In this document: one piece after another, positions 1-7,786 of the stretch
Numbering within the stretch: the stretch's first letter is position 1
Layout: every line of letters begins with the position of its first letter
From: Fibrobacter sp.
GTDB lineage: Bacteria > Fibrobacterota > Fibrobacteria > Fibrobacterales > Fibrobacteraceae
Assembly: GCA_017642335.1 (NCBI GenBank)
Contig: JAGCPF010000063.1
Span: 1 to 64,000, forward strand
DNA length: 64,000 nucleotides
Reading direction: 5' to 3'
The notes under the pieces: model-generated
Database searches by the model: none
What the model saw: only the letters and a program-made list of their open reading frames with translations
What the model was told of the DNA's origin: nothing
Made by a program: the position numbers and the translations under genes

Positions 1-1
1 A

Positions 2-310
2 CTCGGCGAACCCGATGAAAAGGGCCGTCCGCGTCCGGTCAAGGTCGAAGGTGCAAGCTTCGAAATCGAATGCGACACCGTGCTCGTTGCTATCGGTAAC
101 GGTTCCAACCCGCTTATCAGCAACACCACGCCGGAACTCTCTGTCGACAAGAAGGGTCACATCCTTCTCGAAGATGCCGCTGCCAACAAGACCTTCATGG
201 AGAAGGTTTATGCCGGTGGTGACATCGTGCTCGGCGCTGCGACCGTGATCCTCGCTATGGGCGAAGGCCGCAGAGCAGCTGCGGGAATTAACGAATTCCT
301 GAAGAAGTAA
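2..310 (+). CDS. gltA: NADPH-dependent glutamate synthase, homotetrameric type (3' part)
   Basis: Only the C-terminal ~102 residues are in the window; the reading frame is open from base 2. The segment DTVLVAIGNGSNPLI followed by VYAGGDIVLGAATVILAMG and GRRAAAGINEFLKK is the C-terminal FAD/NADP-binding part of the glutamate synthase small-subunit-like family, in the version made by archaea and anaerobes as a stand-alone enzyme. The enzyme transfers the glutamine amide to 2-oxoglutarate in the cytoplasm. Upstream partners cannot be seen. A strong terminator follows 20 bases after the stop. The enzyme assignment is firm; the choice between the stand-alone gltA type and the gltD small subunit is less so. 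Confidence 0.85.
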   Translation, partial: LGEPDEKGRPRPVKVEGASFEIECDTVLVAIGNGSNPLISNTTPELSVDKKGHILLEDAAANKTFMEKVYAGGDIVLGAATVILAMGEGRRAAAGINEFLKK

Positions 311-330
311 ACTTCAAATCCTGAATTTGA

Positions 331-361
331 AAAAAAGATGGTCGTTAGGCCATCTTTTTTT
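331..361 (+). terminator. Rho-independent terminator after glutamate synthase
   Basis: AAAAAAGATGG (331-341), an 8-base loop and CCATCTTTTTT (350-360) form a stem ending in a T run. It closes the glutamate synthase unit. Confidence 0.85.
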
Positions 362-458
362 GTTATTAAATGAAACTTTGTTTATATTTACAACGTTGCT
401 GCGCCGCTTTATTGTGCCAGTATATAATTACAGCGTCTTTAATTGATAGAGCGAAAGA

Positions 459-956
459 ATGCAACTGAAGTTAGGGCTAGGAAAAGAGAAAATTTTTTTG
501 TTATTGGCTGCTTTGGTCTTGCTGGGCGGCTGTTCCGAAAGTGGATGCCCAAATTATGAGCCGATATATTTAAATGAAACAAATGCGAACGTGTCCTTTT
601 TGTATGGGACGTCTGATGACGGCTTTAATCGTGGTGATTCTTTGATTGTACCTCCAAATGATACTGCTTATCGCTCTCCTGGGGAATATTTCCCCTTCCT
701 TCAAGAGAGTGGTCTCAGGTGGAGTGACGACAGCCCGCTTTATGATGTGCGGTTAGTTTTTTATCCGAATACGGATTCTTCGAGATGTCTTGTGTATGAA
801 GGAAAAAATTTCAAACCGAATGACGTCCGAAAGTTTTCTTCATATAGAGATATAGGGGAGTGTGATTTCTGTGCAGGATCGGATCCGTGCCAGACCAACG
901 GCATGCTCTACCGCATAACGGACGACATGCTGGAATCTGCGGGACCTTGCGAGTAG
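459..956 (+). CDS. small lipoprotein of unknown function, copy 1
   Basis: 165 residues. The N-terminus has a charged start, a hydrophobic stretch and a lipobox (LLGGC, Cys25), so it is an exported lipoprotein. The mature part is acidic and holds several further cysteines, including a CDFCAGSDPC segment near the C-terminus. I do not recognise the family. It ends in ITDDMLESAGPCE, identical to the end of the next lipoprotein (1067-1480), and the DNA encoding this end is part of an exact 56-bp repeat. Both proteins share the layout of lipobox, a 'KNATNY/NETNAN'-type strand, a serine/proline stretch and a CFIY/CLVY segment, so they look like diverged paralogues. There is no clear Shine-Dalgarno sequence. 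Confidence 0.75.
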   Translation: MQLKLGLGKEKIFLLLAALVLLGGCSESGCPNYEPIYLNETNANVSFLYGTSDDGFNRGDSLIVPPNDTAYRSPGEYFPFLQESGLRWSDDSPLYDVRLVFYPNTDSSRCLVYEGKNFKPNDVRKFSSYRDIGECDFCAGSDPCQTNGMLYRITDDMLESAGPCE

Positions 957-970
957 TTCTTGCAATTCTG
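915..970 (+). repeat. 56-bp exact direct repeat, copy 1
   Basis: Identical to 1439-1494. It covers the last 14 codons, the stop and 14 bases after the stop of the lipoprotein gene. Bases immediately outside the repeat differ (914 versus 1438, 971 versus 1495). Confidence 0.95.
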
Positions 971-1066
971 GTTTTCTCAAAAAAAAGAACTATCCTCCGA
1001 ATACGACTAGAATGTACACCACGGCGAATATGGATGAATTATTTGAATATTGGAGCAAATAAGAAA

Positions 1067-1480
1067 ATGAAAGGTCAAGTGATTGTTACGGCATTGTTTT
1101 TTTCCTTGCTAATCGGGTGTGGCGAAACCGATGATTTTAATGACGTCGCCTACTACCATTATAAAAATGCGACCAATTACCAAGTGGTGATAGAAAAAAA
1201 GGTTAGTGACGACGTGACGCGTACAAATGAAATCTCCTCAAAAGATTCTCTTTTGCTTCCCAGTTCTCGAAAAGGCGTTGTTCCTTTTATGGATGATGAA
1301 ACTGATTCATCTCAGGTGATTGTTCGTTTTAGGTCTGAGCCTGAAAAGTGTTTTATTTATCCGGAAAATAGGAGGATGGAAAATGACATTCGTTTTGAAG
1401 ATGCATATTTGTTAAAAGATGAAGAAATGCATTTTTCGATAACGGACGACATGCTGGAATCTGCGGGACCTTGCGAGTAG
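1067..1480 (+). CDS. small lipoprotein of unknown function, copy 2
   Basis: 137 residues from the ATG at 1067. An upstream in-frame opening exists to 887, but its product would run through the neighbouring gene and repeat, so I reject it. The N-terminus MKGQVIVTALFFSLLIGC is a lipoprotein signal with lipobox LLIGC. The C-terminal 14 residues equal those of the lipoprotein at 459-956. No known domain is recognised. It probably arose by local duplication or was partly homogenised by gene conversion. A terminator follows. Confidence 0.75.
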   Translation: MKGQVIVTALFFSLLIGCGETDDFNDVAYYHYKNATNYQVVIEKKVSDDVTRTNEISSKDSLLLPSSRKGVVPFMDDETDSSQVIVRFRSEPEKCFIYPENRRMENDIRFEDAYLLKDEEMHFSITDDMLESAGPCE

Positions 1481-1494
1481 TTCTTGCAATTCTG
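1439..1494 (+). repeat. 56-bp exact direct repeat, copy 2
   Basis: Second copy of 915-970, again spanning the 3' end and stop of a lipoprotein gene. Start-to-start distance is 524 bp. Confidence 0.95.
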
Positions 1495-1514
1495 TTTTTG
1501 TTTGAAAATCCTTT

Positions 1515-1537
1515 TCCCGCTTCGGCGGGATTTTTTT
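1515..1537 (+). terminator. Rho-independent terminator after lipoprotein pair
   Basis: TCCCGC, a TTCG tetraloop and GCGGGA (1515-1530) are followed by eight T's: a textbook intrinsic terminator. Confidence 0.9.
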
Positions 1538-1858
1538 GTTGCATTTTTTCGATTTAGTTTGGGATGAAAGTTCCCGCTTTCCTCGCCTGCTGTTAACTTT
1601 TGTTAACAAACCGACTGGCTGATTCGGCTTGAACTTGTCTGATGGGGCTAGAAAATTTACGTGGGATGGAAAATGCGTTGTGGATGTTGAGATTTTAACA
1701 ACTTGTTGTTGTCGTCAGCAACGTGTATTTTTCTTTTTTCAAACGTTTTTTAAGCCCTTTTGTTATTTTTGGATAGCTTAGGTTCTTGGGCTATTGATGA
1801 GGGTACGATAGCTCCTTTTGCCTTTTGTGGAAAAACGTAATCAAATACGGAGAGCATA
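1538..1858 (+). promoter_or_regulatory. leader and probable promoter region of the DUF4956 cluster
   Basis: This stretch of about 320 bases holds no convincing gene. It carries a perfect inverted repeat TGTTAAC-TTTT-GTTAACA (1591-1608) and a second small one around AACAACTTGTTGTT (1697-1710). An AT-rich patch with a possible -10 (TTATTTTTG, about 1761-1769) lies closer to the gene. The Shine-Dalgarno GGAG before the ATG at 1859 is well placed. The inverted repeats are candidate operator sites, but nothing in the window says for which protein. Confidence 0.4.
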
Positions 1859-2542
1859 ATGTTAGACCTTCTTGCGGTTCAATCAAGTACGACCAACGCA
1901 ACAATTATCACGTTGGCATATACGCTTTGCCTTGCCTTTATCTTATCTTCGGCAATCGGCTGGACTTACGAAAAGACCTTCCTCGGGCTTTCCTATTCTA
2001 GGAACTTCGTCCAGGGCATTGTTCTGAGCTCGGTTGCGGCTGCGATGATCATGCAGGCCATCGGCGATAACGTCGGGCGCGGTCTTGGTATGATGGGTGC
2101 TCTCTCGGTGGTCCGCTTCCGTACGAGTTTCAAGGACCCGCGAGATATCATGTTCATATTCGCGGCGCTAGGTGCGGGTATCGGCTGTGGTGTGTATGCC
2201 TGGGGTGCCGCTGTCGGCGGTACGATTGCCTTCTGCTGTGTCGCTTTCCTCCTTTCCCGTACGGGTCTCGGTACTAAGCACTTCTTTGACGGTATGCTCC
2301 GCTTTGCTCTCCCGAACGAAGGTGATGCCCGCGCCCAGGTCGAACATATCATGAAGACGAGCCTCAAGACTTTCATCCTCATCACCATGCGCGAAGTCGA
2401 TGGCGGCGCCCGTCTGGATGTCGCCTACCAGATTCGCCTGCGTGCGACGAAGCCCGCCGCCGAAATCCTGAACGACCTTTCCAAGATCGAGGGAATTTCG
2501 GATGTCCAGTTCATGATGCAAGACGCGACGACGGAAATGTAA
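1859..2542 (+). CDS. DUF4956 family membrane protein
   Basis: 227 residues. About four membrane segments lie in the first 150 residues, with a Gly-rich motif between (GRGLGMMGALSVVRFRTSFKD, broken here as GRGLGMMGALSV then VRFRTSFKD). A soluble ~75-residue C-terminal domain follows. This is typical of DUF4956, whose genes often sit beside VTC-type polyphosphate polymerase domain genes, as here (5039-5857). The function is unknown; a role in the inner membrane with the neighbouring polymerase-like protein is inferred from gene pairing. It is first of a five-gene set on the same strand with short gaps. The start has a good Shine-Dalgarno. Confidence 0.85.
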   Translation: MLDLLAVQSSTTNATIITLAYTLCLAFILSSAIGWTYEKTFLGLSYSRNFVQGIVLSSVAAAMIMQAIGDNVGRGLGMMGALSVVRFRTSFKDPRDIMFIFAALGAGIGCGVYAWGAAVGGTIAFCCVAFLLSRTGLGTKHFFDGMLRFALPNEGDARAQVEHIMKTSLKTFILITMREVDGGARLDVAYQIRLRATKPAAEILNDLSKIEGISDVQFMMQDATTEM

Positions 2543-2554
2543 GGGGAGGATACA

Positions 2555-3658
2555 ATGCACAAACTTGAAGATCTTCTCGACAATTTCTGGAACACCCACA
2601 AGAACAATGCGGGTGTGGCCTACGTCTACACCCACAAGTTGTCCCTTGCCTGGGCGATTTGCGTTGTTTTCGCCATCGTCCTCGGCCTGGTCTACCAGGG
2701 CAAGGTCGCCATGTTCCGCGGCATTGCCGATGCGAACGAAACCATTATCAGCGTGCCCTCCGCAACCGAAATCGTTAAGGTGCACGTGGTTCCCGGCCAG
2801 GAACTCCAGGTGGGCGACACGATTGTCGAAATCAACCGTCCGGACTTGACTCTCCGCATTTCGGAAGTTGCCCGCGAAATTGACGCCCTCGAAGGCCGCA
2901 GCAACCTGAGTTCCGCCGAAATCGACCAGAAGGTGGCCGAAGTCAAGGCGAACTTGGAAACCCGCCGCCTTACGCTCAATGCCGAAATCCGCAACCTCGA
3001 GTCGGAATACCAGAAGAACAAGGAAATTTCGGCCAAGCTCAAGAGCCTCTCGAACTCGAAGTCCAGCAGCGACGGCAACGACGCCATGGCCTTGCAGATC
3101 AAGAGCCTCAAGAACGAACTTGCACTGGCGACTAAGAGCGCGAACCAGCAAATCGCCCTTTTGCGTGGCAGTGGCCGCTTGCAGAAGACGAGTGGCCAGA
3201 GCGAAGTCGAGAACCTGAAGAAGGAACTGGTCGAACTCCAGAAGCAGCAGGAAGACCTCGTCCAGATTGCCAAGGAAAACTGGGTGGTCGGTGACGTGAA
3301 CGTCCGCGATGGCGAAAAGGTTTCGAGCTTTGCCCCGATTCTCACCCTCACGCACAAGCGCCCGACGATTATCCGCGGCTACATCAACGAACAGATTTAC
3401 CAGAACATGGACGTGGGCGAGACTGTGAAGGTGACCACGCTTGCCGGTACGGGCAAGGCGGTTGTCGGCGAAGTTGTCGGCCTCTCCAGCCGTATCGTCC
3501 CGTTCCCGACCCGCATGTGGAAGATGCCGGAGTTGCCGGTGTACGGTCGTGAAGTGACCATCAAGATTCCCGAAGAGAATCCGTTCCTCCTGGGCGAAAT
3601 GGTGACTATTGCGGAAATGGGCGTTATTAATCATCTCAAGAAAGACGGTAAGAAATAA
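2555..3658 (+). CDS. HlyD/membrane-fusion-type periplasmic adaptor
   Basis: 367 residues. One N-terminal membrane helix lies around residues 30-48 (LAWAICVVFAIVLGLVY). It is followed by a lipoyl/biotinyl half-motif (VHVVPGQELQVGDTIVEINRPD), a long coiled coil of roughly 100-230 residues, and a second lipoyl half with a beta-barrel (GDVNVRDGEKVSSFAPILTL). This is the layout of membrane-fusion proteins that bridge an inner-membrane partner to an outer-membrane channel. The Shine-Dalgarno GGAGG lies 6 bases before the ATG. The stop overlaps the next start (TAATG), so it is translationally coupled to the TolC-like gene. No transporter gene lies beside it, so the inner-membrane partner may be the DUF4956 protein. 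That partnership is inference. Confidence 0.85.
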   Translation: MHKLEDLLDNFWNTHKNNAGVAYVYTHKLSLAWAICVVFAIVLGLVYQGKVAMFRGIADANETIISVPSATEIVKVHVVPGQELQVGDTIVEINRPDLTLRISEVAREIDALEGRSNLSSAEIDQKVAEVKANLETRRLTLNAEIRNLESEYQKNKEISAKLKSLSNSKSSSDGNDAMALQIKSLKNELALATKSANQQIALLRGSGRLQKTSGQSEVENLKKELVELQKQQEDLVQIAKENWVVGDVNVRDGEKVSSFAPILTLTHKRPTIIRGYINEQIYQNMDVGETVKVTTLAGTGKAVVGEVVGLSSRIVPFPTRMWKMPELPVYGREVTIKIPEENPFLLGEMVTIAEMGVINHLKKDGKK

Positions 3659-5037
3659 TGAAGCGCTTTGTTGCTCTCCCTATCATGTTGTCTGCGGCTC
3701 TGTATGCAGGCCCGCTGACGTGGGACCGTCTTGTCCAGTCGGCGCAGACGGACCCCCGATTCGAGGCCGCGCAGAAGCGTTCCGAGGCAACGTCTTCTCC
3801 CAGGAACACGAAACTCTGGGACAAGATGGAACTGCGTTATCAGTTGGACGGTTTTAGCTTTGCCAAGCACGACTTTGAACTCCGCATGAGCCCCAAGACG
3901 TTCGGCGAAGGCTCTGCCGACCGTGAACGTTACGAGGCTAATAAGGCGTACGAACGTGCCCGCTTTGGCGTGGAGCGCTCCCTGTTGCTGTACGACCGCT
4001 ACGAACGCGGCGTGCGCTATGTGATGCGCAAGAAGATTAACGAAATCAACAAGCAGTTGCTACAGGTGAATGCCGACCGCATCGAAGTGTTGCACCTCAA
4101 GTCCGGTTCGGCGTCCTTCAATCCCGAAGACCTGATGGCCGCTCTGGAAAAGGGCGCTACCTTGAAGGCGGATTTGCTTTCGGACAGCACGGCTTTGCGT
4201 GACGCGGAACTCAAGATGAAAATCTGGGTGCCCGATTTCGATGGAGTTGATTTGGATTCCTCGTTCCTTCCGACGATGGACGAATTGGCGCAGAACCTTT
4301 CCAATGGCGTGGAAGTGAACGAGAACTTCCCGCTGGTGGCGATGGCCCGCGGCAAGCGCGACGCCGAAGTTGCCCAGGCCAAGCAGGACGTGAGCAAAGG
4401 TCGCGATTACATCTCGCATATCGGTGTCGGCTACTCTCTGCAGATTGAATCCCGCTTGGAGAAGTACAAGGACCTGGAACCTTCCGACGTGTATGGCACA
4501 GGTACCTACTCTGATTATCGTTCCGATTTCGAAAAGAAGACGGGGTGCACCGGCCTTATGGGATGTACGAAAACGGCGAACTTGCTCGTTGCGGACAAGG
4601 ACAACCGCAAGACGGCCGACAAGTTCTTCGTGAATCTCGCTTTCCGCCTGCCGTTCTTCGACAGCGGTAAAGACGGTGATCTCAAGCTCCAGGTGGCCAA
4701 ACTCGATGCCGAGAGCGATTATCTTGCTGACGTGCGCGATATCAACCAGAAGGTGGCCCGCCTGACCGAGGAAGTGCTTGCCATGATTGGCCAGTGGAAG
4801 GTGCAGAAGGATTATGTGCAGCAGGTGAACGCGAGCGGGTTCATGGAACAGTTCGCGATTAATGCCGGCTCCGACCCCCTGTTGCTCCTCCGTGCCAAGG
4901 AAAGCTCGCTCGAAAGCGACATGAAGGCTGTCAAGCTGGAATACGATATTTTCGTGCGCTACCTGGAATTGCTCAACTATGCGGGTATCCTTGCCCGCGA
5001 GGGTAGCGCAAACCATCTCCGTGAGGCTTTGAAGTAA
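3658..5037 (+). CDS. TolC-like outer-membrane channel protein
   Basis: 459 residues starting with a signal peptide (MKRFVALPIMLSAALYAGP). The body is mostly alpha-helical with heptad-like repeats, as in the outer membrane efflux protein family. It carries an insert around residues 280-315 with two Cys (GCTGLMGC) that is unlike typical TolC. The start overlaps the stop of the adaptor gene by one base, and the next gene starts one base after this stop, so the three are one operon. The exported or anchored substrate cannot be told. Confidence 0.75.
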   Translation: MKRFVALPIMLSAALYAGPLTWDRLVQSAQTDPRFEAAQKRSEATSSPRNTKLWDKMELRYQLDGFSFAKHDFELRMSPKTFGEGSADRERYEANKAYERARFGVERSLLLYDRYERGVRYVMRKKINEINKQLLQVNADRIEVLHLKSGSASFNPEDLMAALEKGATLKADLLSDSTALRDAELKMKIWVPDFDGVDLDSSFLPTMDELAQNLSNGVEVNENFPLVAMARGKRDAEVAQAKQDVSKGRDYISHIGVGYSLQIESRLEKYKDLEPSDVYGTGTYSDYRSDFEKKTGCTGLMGCTKTANLLVADKDNRKTADKFFVNLAFRLPFFDSGKDGDLKLQVAKLDAESDYLADVRDINQKVARLTEEVLAMIGQWKVQKDYVQQVNASGFMEQFAINAGSDPLLLLRAKESSLESDMKAVKLEYDIFVRYLELLNYAGILAREGSANHLREALK

Positions 5038-5038
5038 T

Positions 5039-5857
5039 ATGGCAGAAGCCCGTGGATTTAGCCTTCTCGAACGTTTCGAGCTGAAGTACCATATCCCCGT
5101 CGCGTGGGCGGACCGGATTGGTGCCTTCCTTGCTCCGTATTGCGAAGAAGACTATTATTCCAAGATTACTCCGGGTGGCTTCTACTGGATTACGAACCTG
5201 TATCTGGATAGCCCCAAGTGGACGTTCCTGGGTTGGAAAAAGAAGCAACTCCTGGACCGTTTCAATATGCGCATCCGCACCTACGGCGAGCATCCGGCAC
5301 AGGACGGTACGTTCCATTTCGAGGTTAAACGCAAGATCCGTAGCATCTGCTACAAGAGCCGTGCGACCATCAAGGGAATCAACCCGGGTGAAGTCTGGAA
5401 CATGAAACCCGAGGAATGGCCCTGCAAGACGGATAAAGACCGCATGTACCTCAAGGATTTCCTTTACAAGACGGAACTCCATGGGGCCCATCCGCGCCTT
5501 TTGACGCAGTACAAGCGTCGCGCCTGGTTCGGGCTTCGCGAGGAATATTCCCGCGTCACTATCGACACGGGCATGCGATTCCGCGAAGAGAACGGGTTTG
5601 ACTATACGGTGGACCCGCACTACATGCATTCGACCGGTCTTCCGAGGTTTTTCCAGCCGGGAATGGACGCAGTGCTCGAATTAAAGTGTCCTTGCTCACA
5701 GGTTCCTTACTGGATGTTCGACCTGATAAGATTTTTGAACCTCAAGCACTCCGCATTTTCTAAATTCGGTAATGCGGCGGCTGAATGGAAACGGGTTTAC
5801 GAGAACCCGCGCAGGTTCAAGAGCCCCTACTGGACGAAACTGGCTGGGAATTTCTAG
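5039..5857 (+). CDS. VTC-domain polyphosphate polymerase-like protein
   Basis: 272 residues. The fold is recognisable from FELKYHIP at the N-terminus, NLYLDSP, the MRIRTYG strand, FEVKRK, YKSRATIKG, YKRRAWFG, RVTIDTGMRF and LELKCP. These are the charged tunnel strands of the VTC/triphosphate-tunnel family that in yeast makes polyphosphate from ATP. Bacterial members are annotated as polyphosphate polymerase domain proteins and often lie beside DUF4956 and CotH/lamin-tail genes. No signal peptide is seen, so it probably acts in the cytoplasm. It sits in operon with the adaptor and channel upstream. Whether it makes polyphosphate or modifies another phosphate acceptor is unknown. Confidence 0.85.
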   Translation: MAEARGFSLLERFELKYHIPVAWADRIGAFLAPYCEEDYYSKITPGGFYWITNLYLDSPKWTFLGWKKKQLLDRFNMRIRTYGEHPAQDGTFHFEVKRKIRSICYKSRATIKGINPGEVWNMKPEEWPCKTDKDRMYLKDFLYKTELHGAHPRLLTQYKRRAWFGLREEYSRVTIDTGMRFREENGFDYTVDPHYMHSTGLPRFFQPGMDAVLELKCPCSQVPYWMFDLIRFLNLKHSAFSKFGNAAAEWKRVYENPRRFKSPYWTKLAGNF

Positions 5858-5899
5858 AGTTTTTATTATAGAGTTCGACTTGAACAAAGGATGGCCCCT

Positions 5900-7633
5900 A
5901 TGAACATGAAAAAGTGGCTTTTGACTGGCGCCTGTGTTGCTTTGCTCGGTGCATTTACTGCCTGTACCGAAAAAGAAGACAGCAAGAATCCTGTAGGTCC
6001 CGAAGTGAGTTCGGATTCCAACGGTGGTAGCAGTGGCGGTGTTGTCGATCCCCAGAGTTCTGATGGCACTTCGGCCGATTCGGGCAATAGCAGCGGCGAT
6101 CCGGTTGCTAGCAGTTCGGATCCAGGTCCTTCTCCTACTTCGAGCAGCATCGAAGAACCCATTGATCCTACGGGCGAACCGCAGATGGGCTGTTCCGAAA
6201 TCATGTACAATGCCGCAGATGGCTCTGCCCTGGAATGGATTGAAATCTATATCGCCGGCGGCATGGACATGGACAACATGCAGAATTTTGACCTCCACCT
6301 GAGTGGCGCCGTCGATTATGCTTTCCCTGGGGAACCCCTGAAGAAGGGTGAATACATCGTCGTCACGAACGATCCGACTGAGTTCAGGGCGACTTATCCC
6401 GCATTTGCCGGCCGTCTGTTTGGCCCGTGGGATGGCGGAACGCAGGCCAAGTTGGCCAACGAAGGCGATGTCGTGAACGTGAAGGTTATGGGCGAGGGCG
6501 ACGTGAGCTGCGCATTCGGCAATGAACCTCCTTGGCCGAGCCTTGCCGATGGCAAGGGCCGCACCCTCGTGCATGTGAGTGGCAATGCTGCCCAGCCGAA
6601 TTCCTGGGCTGCAAGCAAGCTTGACAAGGGCAATCCCGGTGTCGGTAACGACGAATGGGTGACTCCCGCCGCGGTGCGCATCAACGAAATCATGCCGAAC
6701 ATCGTCGGTGACGATACTGCATGGATTGAACTTTACAATACGGGCGACAAGGAAGTGGATGTCGCCGGCTGGACTATCGAGGTCAAGCGTCGTAAGCAGA
6801 CGCTGACGATCAAGTCCGGAGCCGTTTCTACGGTCATCCCGGCGAAGGGCTATGTGGTGCTCAATGCTGTCGATAACTTCAGTGAAGAACTGGTGGTGAG
6901 CCAGCAGGGAGGCGAATTCTACCTGCATGGTTCGCAGGAAGGCGAGGAATCCAGTATCTGGGTGCCTGCCGGTACGGGTACAAGTGGCGTGATCGACCTG
7001 AGCGACGGTTCTACGGCACAGGGCCCGCTGGCCTCCGCAACACCCGGCGCAAAGAATTCTGCCCTCAAGATGGGTTCCGTGTATATCAACGAAATTCACT
7101 ACCACCCGGATGAATCGAGCGCGATTCCGTTCGAATTCATGGAACTGGTGAACGGTAGTGACAATGCCGTCACCCTTTACAGCTCCAATGTCCAGAAGGG
7201 TTGGAAGGTTGAAGGTATCAACTTGGAATTCAGCAATATTTCGATTCCGGCCAAGGGCATGATTCTCCTGATTCCTGCGGAGCTCGATCCGGCGGTTGCT
7301 GCTGCCACGGGTATCACCAACTGGGGCCCGAACCTGGTCCGTAGTAGTTTCAGCATTCCGGAAGCGGTGCAAATCGTGACTTATTCCGGTAAGCTTTCTA
7401 ACCGCAGCGAAACGATCGCTGTCAAGGAGCCTTTTGCCAAGGTCGAAAGCAAGTCTGCTCCGAATGGCTATGCTTACTTCTACATTTGGCACGACGCCAC
7501 GCTCTATTCCGATAAGTGGCCCGCATTGAAGGAAGCTGACGGTCTCGGATACAGCCTGCAGCGTGTCGACACGAAGACGATGGGTTACGAAGCGGGCGCC
7601 TGGAAGGTCGGCGAACCGACCCCCGGTAAGTAA
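5900..7633 (+). CDS. lipoprotein with lamin-tail domains
   Basis: 577 residues from the ATG at 5900. The in-frame ATG at 5891 abuts the AAAGG Shine-Dalgarno and is unlikely. A lipoprotein signal (ACVALLGAFTAC) is followed by a ~75-residue Ser/Gly/Asp linker typical of Fibrobacter surface proteins. Then come about three lamin-tail-domain-like units, seen from CSEIMYNAADGSALEWIEIY, VRINEIMPNIVGDDTAWIELYN and VYINEIHYHPDESS. Such domains are common next to CotH kinases and in secreted proteins. No CotH kinase domain is present. It probably belongs to the DUF4956-VTC set and could be its surface partner. A terminator follows. Confidence 0.8.
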   Translation: MNMKKWLLTGACVALLGAFTACTEKEDSKNPVGPEVSSDSNGGSSGGVVDPQSSDGTSADSGNSSGDPVASSSDPGPSPTSSSIEEPIDPTGEPQMGCSEIMYNAADGSALEWIEIYIAGGMDMDNMQNFDLHLSGAVDYAFPGEPLKKGEYIVVTNDPTEFRATYPAFAGRLFGPWDGGTQAKLANEGDVVNVKVMGEGDVSCAFGNEPPWPSLADGKGRTLVHVSGNAAQPNSWAASKLDKGNPGVGNDEWVTPAAVRINEIMPNIVGDDTAWIELYNTGDKEVDVAGWTIEVKRRKQTLTIKSGAVSTVIPAKGYVVLNAVDNFSEELVVSQQGGEFYLHGSQEGEESSIWVPAGTGTSGVIDLSDGSTAQGPLASATPGAKNSALKMGSVYINEIHYHPDESSAIPFEFMELVNGSDNAVTLYSSNVQKGWKVEGINLEFSNISIPAKGMILLIPAELDPAVAAATGITNWGPNLVRSSFSIPEAVQIVTYSGKLSNRSETIAVKEPFAKVESKSAPNGYAYFYIWHDATLYSDKWPALKEADGLGYSLQRVDTKTMGYEAGAWKVGEPTPGK

Positions 7634-7657
7634 GGCCTGAATCGTACAAGATATTTT

Positions 7658-7692
7658 CCCCGAGGCTCATTAGGGCCTTGGGGATTTTTTTT
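7658..7692 (+). terminator. Rho-independent terminator after lamin-tail lipoprotein
   Basis: CCCCGAGGC (7658-7666) pairs with GCCTTGGGG (7675-7683) with one G-T pair, followed by a T-rich run. Confidence 0.85.
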
Positions 7693-7786
7693 ATTCTCCA
7701 TTTGTAGTCGTTTTTCCCCATTTTATCGGAAAAGCCTTGCTACCATAGATGCCAAAAAAAGGGAATTTGCTATTTTATTTTTTGCT

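Noticed and set aside
887..1066. N-terminal extension of the second lipoprotein
   Set aside because: The extra 60 residues would run through the repeat and precede a proper signal peptide, so the ATG at 1067 is preferred.
2168..3634. 488-residue open frame on the minus strand
   Set aside because: It lies opposite the DUF4956 and HlyD genes, which have clear domains. It is a by-product of GC-rich third positions.
5696..7492. 598-residue open frame on the minus strand
   Set aside because: It is antisense to the lamin-tail lipoprotein and the end of the VTC gene and has low-complexity composition without domain signals.
5891..7633. CotH kinase domain in the lamin-tail lipoprotein
   Set aside because: The family often accompanies VTC genes, so I checked; only lamin-tail-like strands are visible.
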